NCBI GenBank assembly: GCA_949752745.1
Contig: OX457029.1
Span: 45,800,000-45,863,999, forward strand
Source of the DNA: Protula sp. h YS-2021
Lineage: Eukaryota > Annelida > Polychaeta > Sabellida > Serpulidae
DNA length: 64,000 nucleotides
Reading direction: 5' to 3'
Shown: piece after piece, positions 13,527 to 26,089 of the stretch
How the letters are laid out: each line of letters starts with the position of its first letter
Numbering within the stretch: the first letter of the stretch is position 1
The notes under the pieces: generated by a model
Databases searched by the model: none
What the model saw: only the letters and a program-made list of their open reading frames with translations
Told to the model about the DNA's origin: nothing
Program-made: the position numbers and the translations under genes

Positions 13527-13623
13527 ACATGGTGGCAGCGGTGACCACGCTGAAAGAGATATGTAGGACCAGTGATTCAGCTCACTTGCACATTTAGTGC
13601 ACTCAACGCCACAAACAAAAGAA

Positions 13624-14106
13624 ATGGCAACAAACGCAATTCCCGCCCCTCAAACGTTCAATTTCAAGAAGCCGGAGGAGCGGGGCCGATGGCATACTCG
13701 CTTTGAGCGGTATCTAGCTACTGCCAAAATGACTGATGATGAAGAAAAAGTAAACACCCTAGTGTACTGCATGGGTATCGAAGCGGAAAACATTTTAACT
13801 GGTTTTTTGTTATCCAATGAGATGAAATCGTACCAGACAGTGAAAAACAGATTTTCATCCCACTTCAGTGGGAAGAAAAACCTGGTGTTTGAACGTGTCA
13901 AATTTAGTAATCGTTTTCAAGGCATTGATGAAACGGTAGACAACTTCATAAAAGACTTGTGGATCAAGATAGAAAAATGCAATTATGGCACCATGAAAGA
14001 AGAACTGTTACGTGACCACATTGTTGCTGGAATCAGAGACAAAAAGTTATCAGAACAGTTGCAGAGTGAGAAAGATCTAAAACTTCAAGACGCCATGGAC
14101 AATTAA
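13624..14106 (+). pseudogene. Gypsy gag remnant
   Basis: An open frame of about 160 codons opens with MATNAIPAPQTFNF, the usual start of gag in gypsy elements of this type; an in-frame ATG at 13597 is also available. Motifs include FKKPEERGRWHTRFERYL, VNTLVYCMGIEAE, CNYG and IVAGIRDKKLSEQLQ, all typical of capsid regions from invertebrate gypsy elements. It ends early at a stop after AMDN. The zinc knuckle lies downstream in other frames (CHRC near 14276, then C-x2-C-x4-H-x4-C near 14335), so at least one frameshift separates them. Confidence 0.85.
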
Positions 14107-14439
14107 GGCACGAACACGAACAAAGACAGTCTGCGCACTTAAACAAATTCAATCCCGCTCAAGCCAATATGGTACGCAAACAACCATTCCACAGGGACTA
14201 AAAGACACAAAAACCAGTAAAACCAATCACCAATCGCATGCAGCGCCAAGACGCCAACAACAACAACAACCGCCATGCCACAGGTGTAGTAAAACAAACA
14301 TTCCAAACAAGATTGTCTCGCGAAATATTCTACGTGCAGCTTCTGCAAGAAAAAGGGGCACAGGGCTATTGTCTGCAGAACCAAGCAACAGAAACGCATT
14401 CACGAAGTAAGGAATGAAGACCACTTTCAGGACATCGAC

Positions 14440-15665
14440 CCAGTTCCATTTCATGTACAGGGCAGTGGAGAGCAGTTTTCATTGTTTTGATTTATACAAT
14501 CGAGTAGCTAAACAGGTTCCCCTTGAACCCCCAGAAAAGGTTCTGATAGGTGCAAATTCTGAGCCCTTACAAGTGCTTGGTCGGTTCAATGCGCGATGTG
14601 TCACTAAATCCAACAAGGCTTGTTCAGAAAATTTTTATATCGTCAAAAATTTGGCCACACCCTTACTGGACAAACCTGAAATCAGTAAATTGCAACTTGT
14701 TAGCATTGCGAGTACAATAACTTCATCCGATTTTGAACAAAATGTCCTGGAAAAGTTTCCAAAATTATTTTCAGGATTAGGGATGATAAAAGATTTCGAG
14801 TACAAAATACAAATCGAACCGGATGCGCACCAAGAAGTGTTGCTCATCCATTGTTGCTCAAGGTTAAAACAGCGATATATGACATGATGTTAGATGACGC
14901 ATTTGCGTCGATTTAACTCAGCTAAACAAGTACGTAATACGTCTCAGATATCAATTTCCCACAGTTGAATCAACACTGGTTAAGTTACAGGACAGCAAAA
15001 CATTTGGAAGATATTGCTTTTTACGTGTTCCATTTGGTATTTCGAGTGGGTCAGAGGTATTCTAGGAGGTTATACACGATATTGTGGGACAACAACTATA
15101 TGTCAATATTTAAATTGACGGTATATTGGTGGACAGCAAAGACATTGCGTCACACCAACAAGCCCTATTTCCGGTTTTGGAGAAGTTACAAAATGCCGGA
15201 ATCACTCTAAACCCAAGCAAGTGTGAATTCCTCAACACAGAGGTAAGTTTTGTAGGGCATAAAATTGGTCCCAGTGGTATTTTGCCAGATGACAGCAAGA
15301 TAAAGGCTATCACACACATGCCTGTATAACAGAGCTACGTCGTTTTTTAGGTATGGCAAACCAGTTAGGTAAGTTCATCTCAGATGTCGCCAGCATGACA
15401 CAGCCATTGAACTCCTCAAAAAGGAAAATGATTGGTCATGGGGTAAGCAACAACAAATAGCTCTGGAGAAAATCAAAGAAGAACTCAGTTCTCCAAACAA
15501 TCTGAAGACACACAGTGTCAAATCCAAGACAAGAATCAAGGCTGACAGCTCATGATTTGGGACAGGTGCAGTTCTTCTGCAAAAAGAGCCAACTACAGGT
15601 GAATTTAGACCTATCTCATACGCGAATAGAAGTCTAACAGACCCGATAAGTTCAACTGGTAAACA
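14440..15665 (+). pseudogene. Gypsy pol remnant (RT and partial RNase H)
   Basis: Fragments appear in the expected order but in changing frames. First comes the protease-RT linker with FPKLFSGLGMIKDFEYKIQI, near 14750. Then an RT palm piece (RVPFGISSG-like) near 15030. Next a thumb piece with LEKLQNAGITLNPSKCEF and SFVGHKIGPSGILPDDSKI at 15180-15310. Last, an RNase H piece with GTGAVLLQKEPTTGEFRPIS near 15560. The protease active-site triad is not seen, and the YxDD box is degraded to an Ile-Asp-Gly string. No integrase follows. Dead element. Confidence 0.8.
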
Positions 15666-16189
15666 AATTTTGAACTACCGAATGGACTGTGGAAAATAAA
15701 GTTGGATGTTAATCACTTGCGCAAATAATTCTCTTAGCATATAGGTATTTTGTTTATTTATTTATTTTTTTGCTAATATGGTGTTTTAAAACAAGTTAGT
15801 TCATATTGTATACATTGTTTTATCTGTTGTCGCTCGCTTAATAGACTCGTCACACAACCGACACCGGAAGTGAAAAAAGGAGATGAGTCAGAATTGAGTA
15901 AAGTATTTTCCCATGCCTATGCTTCTTAATGTTCTTTCTACTATTATGTTTTTTATCTTTTAACAGAAATGTACTTTAATGTTTGTTTCACAAGAAGCAA
16001 ACATTAAGCAACATTTCAGTCATTTTCGTACTCATTTACTCTCAGCGGAAAATATTTTTTGTGTAAAATTCAAACCAGTAAATGCTTAAAAAGTATTGAA
16101 AGTTTAGTAAGTATTCTTCGCATAAAATAAAGTCGTGTATTGTTTCAGTAAAGCTGTATCTAATGCTTTTTTTGTTTAAGAAAAGGAGA

Positions 16190-16345
16190 TGGAATATTAT
16201 TTATAGTGTTACAACTATCCAGCCTTGGGTATTGTTTATTGAATATGTTCTATCTGGTCATGTGACCATGTGACGTAATAACCAAGATGGCTTAGATGTA
16301 AATAAAGATTTCAACATAAATCCAGTCACATCATTCCATAACACA
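16190..16345 (+). repeat. Gypsy 3' LTR
   Basis: 156 bases, partner of 13370-13526. Contains AATAAA within GTAAATAAAG, which could serve as the poly(A) signal. Confidence 0.9.
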
Positions 16346-16522
16346 GCAGGTTGTGGGTCTCTTGGTATGGAAAAAGTCGATTGCGCTTTTCAAGGCAACC
16401 CTTCAGTTCCGACCCAGAACCACCAAAAATGCTTTAAATGCTTAAGGAATCATCTATTATTATACATACCACCCATAAATATCTTTGAGAGTTGGAATTG
16501 ACTGGAGCCAGTCATATCAAAC

Positions 16523-16915
16523 TTGCGTCATACAAAACCAAAGGCACTGACATTCATCAAATTGTTTAAACCAGGACAAGGGAAGAAGAGAACTGGCGGA
16601 GTGATCGGTGTCTTAGCAACAGCAACATACTGGCAGTTACGGGTAGACCTTCGGAAAAACTGCAGTTCCCAAATCACACAAACAACCTTGAGGCCTGACA
16701 TCATCATGTGCTCACCAAAAACGCGACATGCGATTATGATAAAGTTGACAGTGCCCTGGGAAGAAAATGTTGAAATGGCGAATAAGAAAAAGCAAACCAA
16801 AATAGGAAGAGCTAACATCAGCATGCGAGGCAGCGGGTTGGCGAGCGTGGTGTATGAAGTGGGATGTAGAGGATTCCTCGAAAAGTCAGTGTGGTTCTTC
16901 TATTCTGTTATCTGG
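16523..16915 (+). pseudogene. Broken PD-(D/E)XK-like domain, transposon-type
   Basis: The frame holds LATATYWQLRVDL, then LRPDIIM, then KLTVPWEENVE, then YEVGCRGFLEKSVW. This is the C-terminal module seen in many invertebrate and fish retroelement polyproteins; the RPDI plus hydrophobic-x-LTVPWE arrangement resembles a PD-(D/E)XK nuclease core. The middle piece (EELTSACEAAGWRAWC) is only in the next frame at about 16806-16853, so two compensating frameshifts are present. It lies just outside the gypsy 3' LTR and belongs to another element. The nuclease reading is inference. Confidence 0.65.
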
Positions 16916-16979
16916 TCCCATGCGCTTGATTCTTATTTTGTCAAATTATTGTTATATTACAAAATAACCATTAAATAAA

Positions 16980-17630
16980 AGATATCGAAGTGCACTGAAA
17001 ATTTTCTACTTTGTAAAAACTCGTCCTACAGCTAACTAGTTTTTGCTTATCAGACTGACAGTGCCCGAAGCGCTAATATTTTGTCGTCAAAAACTCGTCT
17101 TTGTCAAATAAAAATATTTTTGACCATTTTAAATTGTATAAGGCTTGAAAGTCTCAAAATTTAAAACCGTAAATAAACATATCTCGGTATTCAATTTTGA
17201 CAGAAAATACACTCAGATGACACTTCTGTTATTATATGATTATTGTTTACTAACTTTGTAAGTGATCCTAGCTTGTGAGGCTGATCTATCTTCATAAAAC
17301 AAAGTAGAAAAATATCAGAGACCTTCTGAATGTTGAAAGATATTTGCTTTTTCGAGCCTCTTCCTATGAATTCACATGAAACAATAACCAGATATTCTAC
17401 CAAAGTATAGTTCCCCTAAAGCTGTTGTTACGACAGAGCACATCCAAGACTATTCGCATTCATAATGACAGAAACGTTAAATATTGAGCGTATATATGTC
17501 TTTAGAGGTTTTGGAAATAAAAGTGGATGTGCAGATACATTATGTCATCTTTTAGCAAGGAAATTTATGCAAGCTTCATTCCATTAGTCAGATTAATAAT
17601 TAGTCAACTGTCCATTTTCAGGGACATCGC
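16980..17630. other. No gene seen
   Basis: AT-rich sequence without a supportable exon or repeat on either strand. Confidence 0.4.
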
Positions 17631-17631
17631 A

Positions 17632-18255
17632 AAGAATGTATTCTCAAGTGATATATTTCAAATCTAATGTTGCCTGATTTCACAAATGTCATGCAGTTCG
17701 CTGTTTGTCAGGGACATTTCGGTGCTTTCTAGAATTCCTTTCACAAGATAAAATAGTATTTTTGGTGGCATGTCCTGCTCCAGACATAATGTTATCACTT
17801 GCTTCTTATTTGACCGCGTTCACACGTTATTTGTTCCATATAAAAGGAGTGAACGCCCGTACTCTTCAGTCAGATTCGATCAATGTAAAAGTCAGGGCAT
17901 TTGTTGATAGAATTTAAATTTGGCCACAATGGGAAAGATAATTTTTATATGATAAGATATTATTCAACTCAGATGATAATATTTTCTAATTAGAGTAAAA
18001 TTTTGTTAGGCCCTTGAATTGCAAGGAGTTAATCAAAATATATGATTCTGTGTATTTTACTTACCAAAATCGCCACGAACAACGATGAACAATGATTAAT
18101 CTATTGTCTGTTTATTTTCGTGAAAACGGCTATAGTTCTTTAATTTTATTATTATTCATTGTTTTCTTGTAATTGCAGTTTCACAGATTGAACAAGATAA
18201 ATTATGACGTTATAAATCTGTAAACAAAACTGTCCGTGACATCCAAGTTTTATTA
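17632..18255 (+). repeat. Left LTR-like direct repeat of BEL/Pao remnant
   Basis: Diverged direct copy of 22283-22545. Shared blocks include CAAGATAAAATAGTATTTTT (17741 on), the TTTATTATTATTCATTG block (18147 on) and TTTCACAGAT (18179). The left copy has about 365 bases (roughly 17775-18132) missing from the right copy. It brackets BEL/Pao coding remnants, so an LTR pair is the simplest reading; exact ends are not resolved. Confidence 0.5.
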
Positions 18256-19199
18256 CGTTGAAAGTGAAACCATTACGCATTTAGGTCGTCCTGTCTAACA
18301 AACAGTGGTCACAGAAATATCCCAGATAACGGCCCTTATGCGGCCCAAGTTGACGTCACTTTTTCGCCGGACCCACGCATGCGACGTGCTGCATCGCAAG
18401 CCGTTTCCACAAGAAACATCGCTGTGTTGCCATGACGCGAATAGCACTGGCACTGCTCACAGCCTGGTTTCCACAGGAAAACCCGCTACATCGCAACAAC
18501 TTCAACTGCCACATCAGCGTATCACAGCCCTGTTATTGCCGTACCAGTGTTTCACAGCTCTGAAAACGTCCCTAAGATGGAATGACACCAACAATGCCAG
18601 CTAGAAAGCGTACGTGGCTGCCAAAAATTCTACCTATCGGTTTTTTTTGTGGAAAAGACTGGACAAGTATGGAATTTACGAACTTTCAACTTCTAAAGGT
18701 AAAATCAAAATTGCGACTGTGAAATTGAACGGAAGTGAAAAGAATCCAACTGAAGTTAAAAGTACTTTTAATTTTTGGTTATTTCAAGGACGATTTTCAG
18801 ACGTTTCTCCATGTGAGTGACTGCGACATTTTGTCGAATATTGCAGTTATAAAGGTTTAATTTTTTCAGTATAATCTGCCTAGTACGATATATAATAGGT
18901 TAACAGTTGACCGTCCGTGACATCTTCAATATTGCTAGGTAAGATTTTTCTGAGCAAAAGCAGTTGCAAAGGGTATAGACTGCTTTAATGAGGTTCCTTT
19001 ACCTTTGTTTCATAAACTGGTGGTCGTACGTGGCGGTTTTGTTGTTAGAATGGTAGAAATGGGATTGTTTTGCTGTTTAAATCATGTATCTGTTAGCTAG
19101 ACTCTGACTCATTGTACAGTGTATAGCGCACAGGCTTAGAAACTGTCCAGTCAAATACGAAAAATATATAATGTAGCTCTGAACGGGTCTCTGACCCTG

Positions 19200-20600
19200 C
19201 TAGTGGAGGAATGGGTACTAGAAGGAAAACACTTATTGAAAAGGGTTCAGAATAGGATATCAAACAAGCTATTTAAATCCGAAGTCAGTTAATATAAGGC
19301 TGGTAATATCCCTTCAGAGTTTTCTCCTAGGTGTAGAGAAATATACAGAAGTTAGATTGAAGTCTCTCAGAGAAGATTTGAATGTTGCGTTTCAGCGCCT
19401 TGTAGATTGTTATCAAAGGACTGAAAATACTGAGGGTTTGGGAGCCGAACAAGAACTCATCTTATGTTTCAAATATGTTAACCTTTCTAAGAAAGGTCAC
19501 ATGATTTAGATACTGAAGAGGCTGCTCCAGCCCCTGAGTACAAATTTGGCGAATTTGAAAAGCAGAAAAAACTTGATGTAGAGGAATAGAAAGCTGAACT
19601 ATAAAGACTACACATGAGTAAAAAATTACAAATGCTTAATGCGCAAGCGCAAGCCCGGAAGGTAGAATATGAACCTGAGTCTGCCATTGAAGGATTATAC
19701 GAATCACAAAAAGGTGTAAGCAATTATTTTTGAAATGTTCTGCAGCCATCGATGCCGCCCCTAATGGTATACAAACCCAATTATTTCAGACTCTGAGTGA
19801 TCAATGTTGTGTATTTGCCTGGTTCTGATCTAGAATGCATAGAGGGTTATTTTTTCTCCCTAATGTTGACTCTTATAATCAAGCGATGTCTCTCAGCGAT
19901 TTGGCAACTCCTTCTCTATAGGTACAGCTTTCAAGAAGAAACTGGAATCTTGGCTAGAAATTTAAAAGACAGATCTGTTTGCTTAAGGTAAATTTTCAGA
20001 TTTCTTGAAACAGTGTTTGGCAGCTATGTCAGCTGCAAGTAACCTTAGGGGTCTGGATGATGAGATGCAATCCCAGCGCCTACTCAGTAAACTACAATTA
20101 TGACTGGCCAACAGATGGGCAACAATTTTAGCTGATTACAGGAAACGAGAAAACAGATACCGTATCATGTATTTAGCACATATGTGAAATGTATTTCAGA
20201 TGAAGCAGATATAGTCTGTGACCCTGTTTCTTCCGTCCAAAGACCCGAGGTCAGAAACGAGGTACAAAATAAATGTGCTAATTCTGCGAAAACATTTTAG
20301 ACCAAAGCTAACAAATCAAGTTTGAAAATAAGACAGGCTCCCAGACGAAAGAATCGGAGGAATCGCAATCGCTATCAAAGTATATTTACTGTGAAGAAGT
20401 ACATCTGCTATCAAAGTTTCCTACATTTGAAAGTAAGGTTTGCGCTACGGATGACTAAAAAGGGACTCCTTAAGAAAGACTGCAGATCCTATGTAATTTG
20501 TTTTGTTTGCCAAAGGAAGCATCCAACAGCACTACACTCAGATGTTAGACCGACAGGTATAAAGGGTATTGATGTAAAAGCAAAATTCTAGCCAATTGCA
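19200..20600 (+). pseudogene. BEL/Pao gag remnant
   Basis: Decayed coding sequence with several stops and frameshifts. Recognisable pieces are an acidic coiled-coil-like stretch (EYKFGEFEKQKKLD near 19540), LAAMSAASNLRGLDDEMQSQ near 20030, and a cysteine-rich module at 20395-20560 ending in VCQRKHPTALHSD, the typical zinc-knuckle end of BEL/Pao gag. Protease and reverse transcriptase are not seen after it; about 330 bases of unassigned DNA lead to the integrase piece. Confidence 0.7.
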
Positions 20601-20929
20601 TTGTAGTCCTTAAGAAAGAAAACAGAAGGTACACATTTCAATGAAGTTCAATGATTTGGGTCAATTAAATTTGACCGGTTACTAAAAGCTAGACTTATTG
20701 CCAGAAGGACAGACGAAAAGACGAAGAGAGGTGTTGCTGACTTTTATTCTGCCATAGACTCTCATGATTTGCAAGAAGCAGGAAGAATTCGCGGTTAAAT
20801 GGACTTAGAACTCTTCTTTTGCTTATGACGATCAATATGATACGTTCACATAGTTACTGGAAAGTCATTCTCAATTCCTTAGTGGCAAAGGAAGTTATCC
20901 AAGGTGTTTCGTGTAGAAAGGTAAGCAGT

Positions 20930-21610
20930 AGGTTTCAGCAACAAAAATGGCTGATTTGCTGTCTGATCGTGTTCAACCTTCAGCACTCTTTGAATATTCA
21001 GCAGTGGATTACTTTGGACCTTTCATTGTGTTTCCGAGCGGCGAAAAGAATTGAAAGGCTAAAGCGTACTTTTTGCATCTAGAGCCTTCACATAGAAATG
21101 ACAAATTCCTTGGCAACGGATTCCTCTTTTCACGCCTTGAAAAGCTTTTCGAGTTTTGGGGGCCCCCTTTTAGTTCTCCGATGTGACCAAGAGACAGATT
21201 TTGTATTGATTAAACTCAGAAGTTCGATTCATCTATTGACGATAACATGGTTAAAGAATTCAAGAAAAGGTATCACAGTGACTTTTCTTTGTCGTCACCA
21301 ACTCAAAACAATCTTATCATGTTGAAATCTAATAATGTATTGCCACCGCCTGGTGAAGAAATTTAGTGGATCAGTTTTGGGGAAAATGGCGAAAAAATAT
21401 CTTCAAAACAATCAAACAAGGAATAAGGTAGGGGAGTTGTTCTAGTTTCAGATGCAAACGTCCCTTAAAATATGTGGAATTTAGCGCGGATAAGTAAAAC
21501 GTTTGCGTCAGACGACAAACTTGTCAGAAAAGTTGAATTACAAATTGGTAATCGGTGCTTGGATAAAAATGGTAAAAGGTTCAACACCAGTTTTCTTCTA
21601 TTTATAAATT
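20930..21610 (+). pseudogene. BEL/Pao integrase and C-terminal remnant
   Basis: Starting near 20948, the sequence reads LSDRVQPSALFEYSAVDYFG, the beginning of the BEL/Pao integrase core; its Asp in AVDYFG is the first catalytic acid. Further pieces include a CDQ block near 21180, VKEFKKRYHSDFSLSSP near 21250 and, in a shifted frame at 21430-21590, the post-core segment with VSDANVP-like and DDKLVRKVELQIGNR motifs. Frame changes and stops make it non-functional. Confidence 0.7.
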
Positions 21611-22282
21611 GATATTATTGGTTGAATCTTGAATGTGTTTGTAGTATAGTGCCCAGGGTATTGCCATTGAGAAGGTTTAATATATCAATTGATAGTTATT
21701 TGTTTTATCAATTGATAGTTATTTGTATGAATATTTTATATCTGATGGTGATTATATACATTAGAACTTAATCAAGGCAATGATTTGCAAATGCTTGTTA
21801 TAAAATAATGGCATCGCGTGAAAATGAAATGTTGCTTTGGGTTCATTTGTAATTAATAATATTGGGCGGGGGAAACGTATTTCCGCAAGTTCCCTGTTGA
21901 AAGAGAAAAAATAGGCGAAATAGGCGAATTTAAACTCATGCCCGGGTTAGCACGCTTCGCCGGGATAACCCAGTTTGTTTGCTCCAAAGCGAGGAGGGTG
22001 ACCACCATACCACCATTCGTTGAATCCCACCATGGTCGGGTCTGTTAACATCCCTCGTTATTAGAACTGCGGCTAAGCACGGAAGTAACGCTCTGCAATG
22101 ATTTTGAACAACACACATTCCTGTTCTTCTTGTAATGGAGTTATGATGTGTAGGGTTATTTTCTTTGATGTGGAACCAGATTATTGTAAATTGATTGCGA
22201 CAGCTGTTATTATAAATTTATGTTATAAATAATCGTCATTGATTTGAAATTAATGTCATTGTTATTAATTTGGGAGTCACGT

Positions 22283-22545
22283 AAAGAATGGATTCTAAAG
22301 TTATTTATTTGAAATCTAGTGTTACATGAATTCAAACAGTTTGCTGCTGGTAAGGTGTTTAGGTGTTTTCTAGAAATCCTTTCGCAAGAAAAAAATAGTA
22401 TTTTTGGTTGCATATTCTGCTATAGTTCTCTGAATTTTATTATTATTATTCATTGTTTTAATTGCAGTTTCACAGATCAAACGAGATGATTTTTGACGAA
22501 ATGAATCAGTAAAAACTGTCCATGGTATCCCATTTTTATTAAGCT
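22283..22545 (+). repeat. Right LTR-like direct repeat of BEL/Pao remnant
   Basis: Partner of 17632-18255, shorter by an internal deletion. The segment 21610-22282 between the integrase remnant and this repeat may include the start of the same LTR; it also contains a CpG-rich patch at about 21930-22090 that differs from its AT-rich surroundings and is unassigned. Confidence 0.45.
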
Positions 22546-22559
22546 CGCCACAGGCATGT

Positions 22560-23250
22560 TGACTGTACTACACAAAAATCCTCGTAGCGCTGCTTGACCT
22601 ATGGTACCATTGACCATATTATGGCACCATTGACCATGCCATACTATAACAGACAAACGTTAGAGTGGTTCAAAGCATATTTGTCTAATCGTGCGGTTTG
22701 GGTTAATGTTGGCGACAGTTACTCTGTGACATGTGACGTTTCTTTAAGCTAGTATCCCAGCTTGGTCCACGGTTATACAGTTACTATACGCAGCCGATAG
22801 GTCGACTCATTGGCGTGTTACGGCTGTTGGATTTGCGGTAAGTCATGTGGTCTACAGTATTAACATTTGTGAATGGACGCACGAAAACAAGTTTAACTTA
22901 ATTGTGATAAAACAGAGTTTTTAGTTATCTAGATTAATCAAAATCAGGCCAAATTTTATGGAAATAGCTTCCAAGGCGGAAAAGTGTTCGCAAACAGAGT
23001 CAGCGAAGAATCTCTATTTTATTTCTCGACGAGTATGTATCAAATGTATTTTGTGCTTGTTACTTTTACCTGACCTGGATTGTATGAAATCATTTTGCAA
23101 ACGTTTCAGGAATTACAATGGTCAACTTTTACTGAGAGAATCGGATATAGTGTTGAGTACGGTTTATAAATCCGTTAAGAAAGAAAGTCCACAATCTCTC
23201 GCGGAATTGCTCCTTCCATGAATTACAACACGGGAGTTATGGTCCAGCAG
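22560..23250 (+). pseudogene. LINE reverse transcriptase remnant
   Basis: A broken frame contains an Asp-His of the fingers/palm region followed by LEWFKAYLSNRAVWVNVGDS near 22670, which fits the W-x-SYLSNR block of CR1/Jockey-type LINE reverse transcriptases. Downstream pieces (KTEFLVI near 22908) fit the thumb region. Stops and frameshifts are frequent and neither end of the element is recognised. Confidence 0.55.
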
Positions 23251-23259
23251 CCTGCTTTT

Positions 23260-25740
23260 ATTGAGAACGAACAACAATGATTGTCGCGCATTTGAAAAAG
23301 CTGCGCTAAAACTATGGATTCTTACAAGTTACATCCTAGATCATCGTTGTATAAAAAATTTTAAAATGTGTCAAATTGCTCTTTTGTACCTGATTCGAGA
23401 ATTCCTTTGAAGTATCTGGTCAGTATAAATATTTAGGGTACAAATAACTTTGATTATGCGATGTGCTCAAAATACAGCTATAAAGGAGTAGGTTATATGC
23501 ACAAAAATATCGTTCTTGGAAAATGATAAATGTGTTCTATTGATGTAGAAATCACCCAGTACAAAAAATCTGCTTTTGTATGCATCCTGCACATTTGTGA
23601 TGGTACTTTAAGTTCTATGTGAAAACTAACTGCAATATTTCACAACATTTGAAAACGTTTTGTAGGTTTTTCAAAATATAAAAGCCTAATATTGTATCTT
23701 CTGAAATTAACCTGTCATAGTGTAATTTAGAAAATCCACTTGAAAGATGATGTGTCTATTCAACCCATTTGGGAATCCATCTGCACATGGATTATTTAAT
23801 CTAATTTAATCAAATAGAATCAGTAGCCTGTCTCACCCTTAAGTCATTTAGAGACAAACCATCGGATCCGACCCATTCTATTTTACATCCCTTAAGTTTT
23901 GAAATTCAATCCGTTTCTCCCATAATTTTCTGGCAGAGAGTTTGATACGTATCCACCGGCGTTATAACCCAATCATCCTCTCAGTTTTTCTGGAAATCGA
24001 CACCTATCTAATCCTCGCGATCTCTGTAATCCAGAATGGTTTTCCTCACTACCGTTATCACATTACACTCCATTGTGTTGGTTCTTATTAGATGCGTCCA
24101 TATCCCATCCTGCAAGACTTTGCTTTGTCATGACCCATCCATCTAAACAGAACAGAATTTGGGCATGTCTATCCCACCGTGTAATATCGTCAATGAATGC
24201 TTTTTACCCACTTTTCTTTGATATGTCTTATTTTTGCTTTAATCATAATATCTACGCACCATTTGCATTCATGCATACTCTCACATTAAGTCTGGAGACC
24301 TAGTTGGTATTCAAGCCAGAATCTGCCGTAACAATCAACTGCCTCTTTCTCCGGAAATTAAAAAAATTCTCCATTACATGCTTTCTCCAACAGTTTTCGT
24401 CTCTTTCGAACGGTTTCCCAAAATCGAGTAGTGGTGTATTTTTACACACATGTTTCTGCAGCTCGACCTATGATAAACCTAGCCATCTTTAGGTGTTCCC
24501 TTTCCATCTTCTGCAACTGTCTGGTTGGAAATATGACGTCTATCCTATACAGTCCAGCCGACAAATAAATTGCATACTTGACATACTTTAATTTCAGGAA
24601 TTTATTATCAGATGAAAACTAATTGAGTTCATTTTCACATGGTAATTACACATTGATTATCGACTCTTAAAACAGAGTGGTCATATTACCTTTAACTGAA
24701 GTGATTCGTGTTCATTAAAAAGGATTCATATAATAACATAGAATCCACAGTAAATTTTAAGGTCCTTGCGAAAGTATCAACCCAACAGTATCTTCATCTA
24801 CATTTTTGCAAAACAAAATAAGTTATGGCGCAACTTGGCAAAAGGCGTTAGATAAAAAGCGCTTTGTGTGTATAAAATGACCAATAACAAATGGTTGAAA
24901 ACACATTTGAATAAATCGTTAATTGATCACCATGGGACATGTTAGCACATTCCTGAGGAATATAATCTCATGTGTATATTGTATAGAAATGTAATTGCGA
25001 CGATAGATGGGACCCTTTATGTCACGGAGCTTCTCAAAGAAGGGTCAATATGTTAGGATGAGAAACAACAAAGACAGCAAATCCCCACTAAAAACATAAC
25101 TGCTTACATTCTGGAAGTGGTTTCTAGGGTTTATTAGCAAATAGAAATCCGTTACTCCTGAAATGATGAATACGAAAAGATCTGTTTTTCCAATAAGTAC
25201 ACTGCATTCAAAGGACCGATAATCCGCAACCACTTCGGAGAATAAGGACAATAATAAATAAAGAAAAAAAAGAAGAAATAAAGGAATCAACCATTAAGCA
25301 ATCATTGATTTGGTGAATATAAGTAAATAAGGTCAACTATTATACACTCTTCTTTGGTAACTGATATTTACTGATAATTAAATCTGCAAACAAAAATAAA
25401 AAAGTAAAAAAGTAGGTTATTAATATAAAATAATTATTTGCAAACAACTAGTTTCATGATATATTTCTTCCATTTTGCCAGACATTCAGCATTGGCATAT
25501 TCATGGCATCAAAAGACATGGATGTTGACTTTCACGTAGCTCAAGATCTATAGTCAACTTTAGGTGTGCCAGGTTTAATTCAAATGAAATAAGGTAAGAA
25601 GGAAAACTTAAATTAAAAATGACTGATTTCTACTGAAATCGAAAGTGTGAAAATTATCAGTAACAAAATGATAAACGTTTCATACGTAGTTGTTTTTGCT
25701 CGAGTTCTAAAACGTTCTCTTTTTTGTTAGTTTTTTTATT
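23260..25740. other. Gene-poor stretch
   Basis: No supportable exon, RNA gene or repeat. Open frames at 24073-24492 are unremarkable in composition and match no family I recognise. Confidence 0.4.
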
Positions 25741-25754
25741 TTGTTTCTTTTTTC

Positions 25755-26085
25755 AGCCGAAATTATTGCAATCGGTTTCCAGACATCCCCGAAACGGCTG
25801 AAGCTAGCACACTGAAATTTGACACATTTGTAGTTGACTATGCAAACTGCTGGAATGAATTTCTTGTTTACATATGACGTCATCATCCGCATCTTATCAC
25901 GTCATACATACTTTTAGGACTAATGTCTCCAAAACGGCTGAACCTAGAGATTTGGAGTAAAATACGTTACTAGACTACTTTTTAACGAAGAACAGCATCG
26001 TGCCATTATTTGTTTACGTATGACGTTATAATGACGTCAATGTCCGATTTCTATTTCTGGTCGCTATTAAAACGGCTGTTTTGTA
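25755..26085 (+). repeat. Diverged tandem repeat of about 140 bp
   Basis: AAACGGCTG recurs near 25793, 25932 and 26073, with TGACGTCA-type blocks at similar offsets. Two complete and one partial unit, strongly diverged. No coding content. Confidence 0.5.
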
Positions 26086-26089
26086 CACA

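Larger units (their letters stand above)
13370..16345 (+). mobile_element. Internally deleted gypsy-type LTR retrotransposon
   Basis: Near-identical LTRs lie at 13370-13526 and 16190-16345. Both start TG and end CA. Flanking 5-mers GCGGG (13365-13369) and GCAGG (16346-16350) look like a decayed target duplication. A GGTGGCAGCGG-type segment follows the 5' LTR where a primer-binding site belongs, and a purine tract AAGAAAAGGAGA abuts the 3' LTR. The interior holds gag, a zinc-knuckle remnant, broken reverse transcriptase and a fragment of RNase H. No integrase is visible and about 0.5 kb before the 3' LTR is non-coding. It cannot move on its own. Confidence 0.9.
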
